From the NCBI RefSeq assembly GCF_900112005.1, contig NZ_FOKK01000001.1, positions 62,001-126,000 on the forward strand: 64,000 nucleotides of DNA, written 5' to 3'. A program made the translations under genes and the position numbers. Shown one piece after another: positions 27,211 to 33,867 of the stretch (position 1 is its first letter; every line of letters starts with the position of its first letter). Source of the DNA: Algoriphagus aquimarinus. Its GTDB lineage: Bacteria > Bacteroidota > Bacteroidia > Cytophagales > Cyclobacteriaceae. Below the pieces are notes generated by a model, which saw only the letters and a list, made by a program, of their open reading frames with translations, was not told the origin of the DNA and searched no databases.

Positions 27211-27549
27211 TTATAACGAATCAACAGCAGGACAAGACCCAATCCCCATCTTAACCTTAGCTTTAGGGTCATAATCCCTGAAGAAATAAACGCAATTATC
27301 ATTTTCAATGAAATTAAGAGTAGCAAGGTTAGATCCAACTTCCGAAGAAAATCTTACTTGCAAGGTTCGAACTTTCCCCGTATCAAAATATGAAACATAC
27401 AAAATCTTCATTTCTATACCTCTCTCTTTAGCTATAGTTACATATTCACTTATCTGATCTTTGGTAGTATTCTTATCAATTTTAATTTCAAACTTGTTTG
27501 GAAATATATAAAGAATGGAAATATAGAATAACAACAGGATTTTAATCAT
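27211..27549 (-). CDS. Small exported protein, possibly related to the C-terminal domain of BlaR1-like proteins
   Basis: 112 residues with an N-terminal hydrophobic segment (about 2-16). The segment FEIKIDKNTTKDQISEYVTIAKERGI resembles the C-terminal alpha/beta repeat often seen in Bacteroidota M56/BlaR1-like proteins; this likeness is from memory and weak. Two Cys (near 85 and 106) could pair outside the cytoplasm. Its start overlaps the stop of the propeller lipoprotein gene by 4 nt, so they are coupled. Function unknown. Confidence 0.75.
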   Translation of the reverse strand: MIKILLLFYISILYIFPNKFEIKIDKNTTKDQISEYVTIAKERGIEMKILYVSYFDTGKVRTLQVRFSSEVGSNLATLNFIENDNCVYFFRDYDPKAKVKMGIGSCPAVDSL

Positions 27550-28685
27550 TTCAATTTATATCTTATTAAAACTGGATTTGAATTTTTATCTACAAACTCT
27601 TTTGACCGAAATATAACACTATTTTTATCCATTGAATTAATATTAGCAAACCACGATAGCGACTCTTCAGAATACCAACCTAATAAAAACCCACCAGAAA
27701 CAACTCTTGGCCAAGGCAAAACATCACTACTATTTTTAAGTTTTATTGGATCGACTATCGCTACATTATTATTTGCTACATTAATTGCTGCACATTTAAT
27801 TTTGTCTTTATCATAATAATTAAATAAAACATAATCATTAAAAGAAATTAAATTTGATAAACCCCAAGAAAAATCAGACTGTAAAATAGGTAATAATGAA
27901 TTTAAAGCAACATCAGGATAATCACTAAATCTAAATGTAGGATTTTTAAATGAAACTTTTAAATAATTAGCTTTTCCTATAGGACTGACATTATAAATAG
28001 TATCTCCTGTTAAACTCGCGAATAATAATTTATCAGAAGTTGTAAAAGTATGATCCATGGCTAGCCTAACATTTTGAGAATATTCAGGAATAGAAAAAGC
28101 ATCAAACTTACTTACTAGCTCAAAATTAACATTATACACAATAAAATCAAAAAGAAGCGAATCTGCTTGATTATTAATTCCTCGTTTATTAGAATGAAAA
28201 TAAATGTTATTCTCAAAATAAGCCACCTCAGCTGCTTTAAAAGGTAATTCATACATTTTCTCTACAGAAAGATCATTTTTTAACACAAAACAATTATTAA
28301 ACTTATCAAGAACAAGGAGTTTATCGCCTGTAAATTCAGAAACACTCTCAATATTATAATTCCTATATTCAAACTCAATAGATTCAATTGACCCTCTAAA
28401 TTTACCCGTCCCGTCAAATTTCTTTATTGATTTCATATTTGAAATGTCAGAATCAATAACAAAAAAATCACTCCCTATAGTTACAACATCCCTAATTGAA
28501 AGCACTAAACTTTCAAAACCATTATACTCTAATGGAATGATTTCTATGTCACTGGAATTTTCAAGTAACCAATTGTCAACAGAATTAACCTCAGACAGGT
28601 TTAATGAGAGTTCTTCTTTAGCTTCGTGATTACACCCTAGCACTATTAAAATAAATGGTAGGTATAGTATTTTAATTCTTTTCAT
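27546..28685 (-). CDS. 6-bladed beta-propeller lipoprotein
   Basis: About 379 residues from the ATG at 28685 (MKRIKI); a start nine codons earlier is possible. Signal peptide with lipobox IVLGC, Cys near residue 18. The body has repeated beta-strand blocks with Asp/Asn turns and segments such as FFVIDSDISNMKSIKKFDGTG, the style of Bacteroidota 6-bladed propeller lipoproteins, which often accompany small secreted peptides. A/T content is clearly higher than in flanking genes, suggesting acquisition. Coupled to the 112-aa gene downstream; preceded by a Cys-rich peptide gene. Confidence 0.82.
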   Translation of the reverse strand: MKRIKILYLPFILIVLGCNHEAKEELSLNLSEVNSVDNWLLENSSDIEIIPLEYNGFESLVLSIRDVVTIGSDFFVIDSDISNMKSIKKFDGTGKFRGSIESIEFEYRNYNIESVSEFTGDKLLVLDKFNNCFVLKNDLSVEKMYELPFKAAEVAYFENNIYFHSNKRGINNQADSLLFDFIVYNVNFELVSKFDAFSIPEYSQNVRLAMDHTFTTSDKLLFASLTGDTIYNVSPIGKANYLKVSFKNPTFRFSDYPDVALNSLLPILQSDFSWGLSNLISFNDYVLFNYYDKDKIKCAAINVANNNVAIVDPIKLKNSSDVLPWPRVVSGGFLLGWYSEESLSWFANINSMDKNSVIFRSKEFVDKNSNPVLIRYKLK

Positions 28686-28734
28686 TTTTATTAAATAACC
28701 CACAGCCAGCAAATATGCTGACTGTGGAAATTGA

Positions 28735-29004
28735 TTACTCTAAACCAGGGGCACTTATGCAACTGGCAGATCCCTCTCCTGACCATATATCTATATTACA
28801 ACATGAGTAATAACCTGTTCCACAAGTTGTTTCATAAGTAATCGTTGTTGTACCACCAGCTGGACCCGCTTGTACTGCAAACGTTTTTGAAACAGAACAT
28901 GATGTAGATCCAACTCCACCTGATTGACAATCTTCTAAGGCCCAAGAAATCTCAGGACTAAATAGTGTCAAACTTAACGCAAAAATTGCAATTCTTTTTT
29001 TCAT
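28735..29004 (-). CDS. Cys-rich secreted peptide precursor
   Basis: 89 residues. Classical signal peptide MKKRIAIFALSLTLFSPEIS with a likely cut after the Trp-Ala near residue 22. The mature part of about 67 residues is Gly/Ser/Thr-rich with six Cys, including an adjacent CC pair near 68-69. It recalls the short peptides (NVEALA-like) encoded next to propeller lipoproteins in Bacteroidota, though I do not see that exact motif. Same strand as the lipoprotein, 49 nt upstream of it. Confidence 0.78.
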   Translation of the reverse strand: MKKRIAIFALSLTLFSPEISWALEDCQSGGVGSTSCSVSKTFAVQAGPAGGTTTITYETTCGTGYYSCCNIDIWSGEGSASCISAPGLE

Positions 29005-29294
29005 TCTATTTATTTAATAAAGTTCAAACAGAACATACCGAACCTTTCGGCACATCATCAAATTAAAAATTACCGGTAAAAATAAATTGTGCTTAAACAT
29101 ACCCCCCCTTATTAATAAATCCAAATATTAGTTTGAATATTTTTTAGAAGATTAGTTGAAGTACTGATGATCAGATAATTTATTTTTAGTTCATAGAATA
29201 ATTACATTCACAACCATCTATATTTCAATTATTTATCTATCTTCAAATTATTAGTTTCAAACAACTAAAAAATTGATTTGAAATGCTTAAAATA
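29005..29294. other. Gene-free A/T-rich spacer between htpG and the peptide cassette
   Basis: About 290 nt before the htpG terminators. It shows a short hairpin (CCGAA/TTCGG, 29038-29050) in the likely leader of the peptide gene, a C-run near 29102, and otherwise low-complexity A/T sequence. No gene or TAnnTTTG promoter seen. Confidence 0.6.
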
Positions 29295-29325
29295 AAAAAA
29301 TCCCCGAATTTCTCGGGGATTTTTT
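29295..29325 (-). terminator. Second terminator downstream of htpG
   Basis: 13-bp stem (29295-29307 with 29313-29325) with a CCCC/GGGG core flanked by A/T runs, so it can work on both strands. Confidence 0.8.
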
Positions 29326-29333
29326 GGTAATCA

Positions 29334-29366
29334 AACTCTCCAAGGGTTCAGAACCCTTGGAGAGTT
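29334..29366 (-). terminator. First hairpin downstream of htpG
   Basis: 16-bp perfect stem (29334-29349 with 29351-29366) with a single central base, 12 nt after the htpG stop. It lacks its own U-run and stands in tandem with the next hairpin. Confidence 0.65.
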
Positions 29367-29377
29367 ACCTGTAGTTA

Positions 29378-31264
29378 TTAAAGCAATTCCACACTTCTCT
29401 TTACAAAGGCAGTCAAGTCTTTGCCTGTTAGCAAGCCTTGGGAAAGAAGAGCCAAATCAAATGACTGTTTAGCTATTTTGATCTTTTCTTCTTCGGTTTC
29501 TGCTTTCAGGACTTTGTCCACTGCAGGGTGATTTCCGTTGATGGCTACTTTGTAAGCATCTGGAAGTGAACCATAGAAGCCCATTCCTCCGCCGCCAGTT
29601 GCAGCCATTTCCTTCATTCTGCGCATGAATTCCTCCATAGTGATCGTCACAGGAAGTTCTTCTGGACTCAAGCCTTCCACTTCTACTGTGTACGTCTTGT
29701 TGTTGATCGCTTTGTCAAAGATTTCCTTCACTTCCTTGCTCTGATCTTCAGTGAGCAAGTTTGCGTAAGTCTCGTCCTTCTGGATCAACTTCTCAGCCAC
29801 ATCAGCATCCACACGCTTCAGCTGAGTTTTCTCCAGTTTGGATTCCAAGTTTTGGATAAAGTGACTATCAATCGGTGAATCCATCACCAAGACATCGTAG
29901 TCTTTCTTATTGGCAGATTGAATAAAACTATCCTGCTTATCCAAATCAGTTGCATATAAGATGACCGCTTGATCATTCTTATCTGTTTGGTTCGGCTTTA
30001 TTTTAGACTGGTATTCTTCGATAGTGAAGAACTCGCCATTGGTATTCTTAAGCAAAGCGAAGTCTTTACCTTTTTCGTAGAATTTGTCCTCGGAGATCAT
30101 TCCGTATTTCACGAAAAGTCCAACATCACCCCATTTCTGCTCGTATGCTTTTCTGTCTTTTTTGTAAAGCTCAGCAAGCTTATCCGCTACTTTCTTGGTG
30201 ATGTAAGAATTGATTTTCTTCACGTTAGAATCCGCCTGTAGGAAGCTTCTAGATACGTTGAGAGGAATGTCCGGAGAGTCAATTACTCCATGAAGCAACA
30301 TCAAGAACTCAGGAACGATGTCTTTCACTTCGTCCGTGATAAATACCTGACGACTGTAAAGCTTGATCTTATTTCGCTGAAGCTCAAATTCGTTTTTCAC
30401 CTTCGGGAAATACAAAACTCCTGTCAAGTTGAACGGATAATCCACGTTCAGGTGAATCCAGAAGAGTGGATCCTCAGACATTGGATACAGCTCCTTATAG
30501 AATTTCAAGTAATCTTCATCTGTCAACTCACCTGGAGACTTAGTCCAGATCGGAGCAGTCGTGTTGATGAAATTGTCAACTTCTACAGACTTCCATTTTT
30601 TCTCATCTTTCTCATCAACTCCATCTTCTACAGATTCAGTTTTTGTACCAAACTTGATCGGAACTGGAAGGAATTTAGCGTATTTGTCAAGGATTCCCTG
30701 AAGCTTCCATTTATCAAGGAATTCTTCAGAATCGCTATTGACATGAAGGATAATAGTCGTTCCACGCTCCTGTCTAGTTCCTTCAGTGATCTCAAAAGAA
30801 GTAGAACCATCACAAGTCCATTTAGCAGCTTCCGCTCCTTCTTGGTATGAAAGTGTATTGATTTCTACGGTGTCAGCGACCATGAAAGCCGAGTAGAAAC
30901 CAAGGCCGAACTTACCGATGATCTCATTGGCATCTTTGGCGTCTTTGAATTTCTCTACAAATTCCTCCGCTCCTGAGAAAGCCACTTGATTAATGTACTT
31001 TTTGATTTCCTCAGCAGTCATCCCTAGACCGTGATCAGAGATGGTGATGGTTTTCTTTTCAGCATCAAAACTTACTTCCACCGTAGTGTCACCAAGTTCG
31101 CCTGTGTACTGACCTAATGTCGCTAAACGCTTGATTTTTTGAGTCGCATCGACTGCGTTAGAAACAAGTTCTCTTAGAAAAATCTCGTTATCAGAATAGA
31201 GAAACTTCTTGATAATCGGGAAAATGTTCTCGGTATGGATCGAGATCGTGCCTTTTTCCTGCAT
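29378..31264 (-). CDS. htpG: Molecular chaperone HtpG (Hsp90)
   Basis: ATP-dependent chaperone of the cytoplasm. 628 residues in the usual order: N-terminal GHKL ATPase with ELVSNAVDATQKI near 34-46, SDHGLGMT near 77, and GKFGLGFYSAFMV near 116-128; middle domain; C-terminal dimerisation domain. The charged linker after the ATPase domain is short, as in other bacterial members. Single-gene unit with two downstream hairpins. No CIRCE-like element seen upstream. Confidence 0.96.
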   Translation of the reverse strand: MQEKGTISIHTENIFPIIKKFLYSDNEIFLRELVSNAVDATQKIKRLATLGQYTGELGDTTVEVSFDAEKKTITISDHGLGMTAEEIKKYINQVAFSGAEEFVEKFKDAKDANEIIGKFGLGFYSAFMVADTVEINTLSYQEGAEAAKWTCDGSTSFEITEGTRQERGTTIILHVNSDSEEFLDKWKLQGILDKYAKFLPVPIKFGTKTESVEDGVDEKDEKKWKSVEVDNFINTTAPIWTKSPGELTDEDYLKFYKELYPMSEDPLFWIHLNVDYPFNLTGVLYFPKVKNEFELQRNKIKLYSRQVFITDEVKDIVPEFLMLLHGVIDSPDIPLNVSRSFLQADSNVKKINSYITKKVADKLAELYKKDRKAYEQKWGDVGLFVKYGMISEDKFYEKGKDFALLKNTNGEFFTIEEYQSKIKPNQTDKNDQAVILYATDLDKQDSFIQSANKKDYDVLVMDSPIDSHFIQNLESKLEKTQLKRVDADVAEKLIQKDETYANLLTEDQSKEVKEIFDKAINNKTYTVEVEGLSPEELPVTITMEEFMRRMKEMAATGGGGMGFYGSLPDAYKVAINGNHPAVDKVLKAETEEEKIKIAKQSFDLALLSQGLLTGKDLTAFVKRSVELL

Positions 31265-31357
31265 GGCTATAAATTAGTTTAGTTAAACACTTGTTTGTCG
31301 GACACAGAATTGCAACTGTTGTTCCAAAGAAGTTTTGGTGTCAATTTGGCAGGGTGT

Positions 31358-31392
31358 GATTTACGATTTCAGATTTACGATTTCAGATTTTC
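31358..31392. repeat. Heptad repeat upstream of ccmB
   Basis: Alternating 7-nt units GATTTAC and GATTTCA, twice each, then GATTTTC. The 285-nt spacer 31265-31549 holds this, a second heptad run and the ccmB inverted-repeat arm, and no gene. Confidence 0.7.
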
Positions 31393-31449
31393 TTCCAAAA
31401 TGGCTATCTGCTCAAAATGGACTTACCAGATACCCACGCTTTACATCTC

Positions 31450-31491
31450 TTCGATTTCTAGACTCTCGTCTCTCAAGTGCTCAGTGTGACC
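31450..31491. repeat. Second heptad run upstream of ccmB
   Basis: Six 7-nt units in phase, for example TCTCGTC and TCTCAAG. Confidence 0.5.
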
Positions 31492-31504
31492 CAATGGAAT
31501 TTTT

Positions 31505-31533
31505 CAATTTTTCAATCTTATAATTTTTCAATC
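31505..31533. repeat. Left arm of the inverted repeat bracketing ccmB
   Basis: 29 nt, matching the reverse complement of 32216-32244 at 25 of 29 positions. It is built of 8-nt subunits and A/T-rich, and ends 16 nt before the ccmB start. Confidence 0.6.
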
Positions 31534-31537
31534 CCCC

Positions 31538-31545
31538 TATCTTTG
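31538..31545 (+). promoter_or_regulatory. Probable -7 element of ccmB
   Basis: TATCTTTG, 4 nt before the ATG; transcription would start at or next to the start codon. Confidence 0.4.
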
Positions 31546-31549
31546 ACCC

Positions 31550-32215
31550 ATGTGGAAAGAAATCTCAGTTTTGATCAGTAAGGAAGTCACGCTGGAGTGG
31601 CGACAGAAATTCGCGCTGAATGGGATTTTGCTTTATGTAGTTTCGGCAGTCTTCATCACCTATTTAAGTGTAGGAGCAAAGCAAGGAAACATTTCCGCCC
31701 CCACTTGGAATGCCTTGTATTGGATTATTATCCTTTTCTCGGTTGTAAATGCAGTAGCCAAAAGCTTTGTGCAAGAGCATCAAGGTCGTCAGCTCTATTA
31801 TTACATGATTGCTTCTCCTGAGGCAATTATCCTTTCCAAAATCATTTACAATACCGGCCTTACGCTGATCTTAGCACTTTTGGGCTATGGAGTTTTTTCA
31901 GTGATTCTGGGAAATCCCATTCAAGATCAAGGTTTGTTTATCCTGAATTTAGTCTTGGGAGCGATGGGTTTTTCGGCCAGTTTGACTATGGTAAGCGGTA
32001 TCGCATCCAAAGCAGGTAATAATGCGACGCTGATGGCGATTCTGAGCTTTCCGGTTATTATCCCGATTTTGCTCATGGCAATCCGTATTTCCAAAAATGC
32101 AATGGATGGACTGGATTGGAGCGTTAGTGCAGATAAACTGTTGACACTTTTAGCGATCAATGCCATAGTCGCCGTGACTGGATATATTTTGTTTCCTTAT
32201 TTGTGGAGGTCTTGA
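31550..32215 (+). CDS. ccmB: Heme exporter membrane protein CcmB
   Basis: Membrane subunit of the CcmABC transporter used in system I cytochrome c maturation. 221 residues with six membrane helices. The start EISVLISKEVTLEWRQKFALNG carries the conserved charged motif of CcmB, and FVQEHQGRQLYYYMIASPEAIILSK resembles the cytoplasmic loop. No CcmA ATPase gene lies nearby; it may be elsewhere. First of ccmB-C-D-E-F on this strand, but separated from ccmC by 189 nt. Confidence 0.9.
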   Translation: MWKEISVLISKEVTLEWRQKFALNGILLYVVSAVFITYLSVGAKQGNISAPTWNALYWIIILFSVVNAVAKSFVQEHQGRQLYYYMIASPEAIILSKIIYNTGLTLILALLGYGVFSVILGNPIQDQGLFILNLVLGAMGFSASLTMVSGIASKAGNNATLMAILSFPVIIPILLMAIRISKNAMDGLDWSVSADKLLTLLAINAIVAVTGYILFPYLWRS

Positions 32216-32244
32216 GATTGGAAAACTGTAAGATTGGAAAATTG
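32216..32244. repeat. Right arm of the inverted repeat bracketing ccmB
   Basis: Begins on the base after the ccmB stop. Contains the 8-nt unit GATTGGAA twice, 16 nt apart. Confidence 0.6.
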
Positions 32245-32293
32245 ACTCCATAGAAAGTTTAGAGTTTAGTAAAAAAGCTTGAAGTTATTACAA

Positions 32294-32328
32294 TCCCGTA
32301 AGTCGTATTTCCTATATCGTACTTCCCT
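32294..32328. repeat. Heptad repeat upstream of ccmC
   Basis: Five 7-nt units in phase around CGTA, for example AGTCGTA and TATCGTA. Confidence 0.5.
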
Positions 32329-32372
32329 TTAAAAGACTTCACAAAAAGCGCCGTTTTCATGAACTTATGCCT

Positions 32373-32380
32373 TATTTTTG
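32373..32380 (+). promoter_or_regulatory. Probable -7 element of ccmC
   Basis: TATTTTTG, 24 nt before the ATG. No TTG at -33 spacing. Confidence 0.45.
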
Positions 32381-32404
32381 CATTTGAATTAGCAAAAATA
32401 CCCT

Positions 32405-33079
32405 ATGCGCCAATCCTGGTGGAAAATTCTTGCAATCGCCCTGCTGCTGTACACGCTAATCGCAGGCTTGCTGATGGAAGCGCCACGACTTCCTATCCTC
32501 AACGAAACTATCCGTGCCCTTCATTTTCACGTGACCATGTGGTTCGGTATGATACTCATGCTGGTAGTGGCTGTGTACTACAGCATCAAATACCTTCGAA
32601 CCAATGACATTAGAAATGATGATTTGGCGATAGAATTCACCAACTCAGCAATTCTATTTGGTGTACTTGGAATAGTAACCGGCATGCTATGGGCGAAGTT
32701 TACTTGGGGAGATTACTGGAGTGGTGATCCAAAGCAGAACGCTGCAGCCATCGGGATTTTGATGTATTTCGCATATTTAATTCTAAGAAATTCACTGACA
32801 GATTCTCAGCAGAGAGCCCGTATCGGAGCCATCTATAACATTTTCGCATTCGCAGCTTTTATTCCTCTTATCTTCGTATTACCAAGATTAACAGACAGTT
32901 TGCACCCAGGAAATGGTGGAAACCCAGGTTTCAATGCCTATGACTTGGACTCCAAGCTTCGCGCAGTGTTCTACCCAGCGATTATTGGTTGGACACTTTT
33001 GGGCTGCTGGATCGCAACTGTACGCGTCAGAATGCGTAGGGTGGAGAGGACAATTGAAGACAGAATGATTAATTCATAA
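32405..33079 (+). CDS. ccmC: Heme-handling membrane protein CcmC
   Basis: Presents heme to CcmE at the periplasmic face. 224 residues with six membrane helices. The tryptophan-rich heme motif is AKFTWGDYWSGDPKQNAA (about 99-116). His residues ALHFHVTMWFG near 38-48 and the DSLHPGNGGNPGF loop near 163 are candidate heme ligands. ccmD follows after 2 nt. The family is shared with CcsA/CcmF; size and operon order fix it as CcmC. Confidence 0.92.
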   Translation: MRQSWWKILAIALLLYTLIAGLLMEAPRLPILNETIRALHFHVTMWFGMILMLVVAVYYSIKYLRTNDIRNDDLAIEFTNSAILFGVLGIVTGMLWAKFTWGDYWSGDPKQNAAAIGILMYFAYLILRNSLTDSQQRARIGAIYNIFAFAAFIPLIFVLPRLTDSLHPGNGGNPGFNAYDLDSKLRAVFYPAIIGWTLLGCWIATVRVRMRRVERTIEDRMINS

Positions 33080-33081
33080 AC

Positions 33082-33324
33082 ATGAAAAAATTACTTACAA
33101 TAGCTCTTTTGGTTTTCAGTCTTTCTGCTTTGGCACAAGAGAAAATCCCCGTCACTGATGCTGACTACACCAATAGCTCAGTGGAAATGGCAGATGTCAT
33201 GCGTTCCAATGGCAAAATTTATGTTTTGGTAGGTGTCATCGTAATCATATTCGCTGGCATCACATTTTACCTAATCGGGACAGAACGTAAGATCAGCAAA
33301 ATTGAAAAGAATCTTCATTCCTAA
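33082..33324 (+). CDS. CcmD-like small membrane protein
   Basis: 80 residues: N-terminal signal-like helix ending SLSALAQ (about 4-19), a short polar stretch, then one membrane helix (about 47-66) and a basic tail. This is the Bacteroidota CcmD-family layout; CcmD releases holo-CcmE from CcmC in the classical system. Position between ccmC (2 nt gap) and ccmE supports it. The signal-like N-terminus is longer than in Escherichia coli CcmD. Confidence 0.8.
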   Translation: MKKLLTIALLVFSLSALAQEKIPVTDADYTNSSVEMADVMRSNGKIYVLVGVIVIIFAGITFYLIGTERKISKIEKNLHS

Positions 33325-33334
33325 AATTCAAAAC

Positions 33335-33401
33335 TTATGAAATCGAGCATGAATCAGTACAACACTTTGGGCTGATTATCTACAATGCGAGATTCCATGT
33401 G
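33335..33401 (+). repeat. Palindromic leader-like element, copy A (upstream of ccmE)
   Basis: 67 nt: box TTATGAAATCGAGCAT, a 35-nt variable middle with its own AATCAG/CTGATT hairpin, then box TGCGAGATTCCATGTG. The boxes pair imperfectly with a tandem G-A/A-G internal loop. It ends 23 nt before the ccmE ATG. Both boxes recur exactly at 40012-40074. Confidence 0.8.
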
Positions 33402-33424
33402 ACCGCTTTAAACATTTATAACAC

Positions 33425-33841
33425 ATGAAAAAAGGACATCTCTTAGGACTAGGAATCATTGCGATCGCCATTGTCATTATTATGACTTCGATCGGTGACG
33501 CAAGTAGCTATGAAAGCTTCTCAACGGCAAAAGAAATGAAGCAGAGCGGAGAGGATAACGCTATCCACGTGGTAGGTCATCTAAAGAAAGATGCGAGTGG
33601 AGAAGTGACAGGCTTAAATGTAAGGGAAGACAAAGTATCCTTCACTTTCATGCTTGTAGACAATGAAGGAGTAGAGCAAGAAGTATTTTACAATGAGCCA
33701 GTACCTGCAGATTTCACACGCTCGGAATCTGTGGTGGTTATAGGTTCTTATAAGAATGATGAAATATTTATTGCCGATAAAATACTAATGAAATGCCCGT
33801 CTAAATACCAGGAAACGGAAGTGCAGTCAGCAGGTATGTGA
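33425..33841 (+). CDS. ccmE: Cytochrome c maturation heme chaperone CcmE, CxxxY type
   Basis: Periplasmic, membrane-anchored carrier that binds heme covalently and hands it to CcmF. 138 residues: anchor helix (about 6-24), then the OB-fold with HVVGHLKKDASGEVTGLNV. Classical CcmE binds heme through His in an HxxxY motif. Here the corresponding place reads CPSKY (Cys124, Tyr128), the CxxxY variant known from archaea and some anaerobes. A palindromic leader element precedes the gene. Confidence 0.93.
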   Translation: MKKGHLLGLGIIAIAIVIIMTSIGDASSYESFSTAKEMKQSGEDNAIHVVGHLKKDASGEVTGLNVREDKVSFTFMLVDNEGVEQEVFYNEPVPADFTRSESVVVIGSYKNDEIFIADKILMKCPSKYQETEVQSAGM

Positions 33842-33867
33842 GTTAGAGCAGTTACAATAAAAAATCC

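Noticed and set aside
29295-29366. Tandem perfect palindromes after htpG as insertion-sequence ends
   Set aside because: No transposase or target duplication; position and A/T flanks fit terminators.
30290-30850. 186-codon plus-strand frame opposite htpG
   Set aside because: Antisense shadow of htpG.
31358-31392. Possible CRISPR-like direct repeats
   Set aside because: Units are 7 nt and contiguous, with no spacers and no cas genes.
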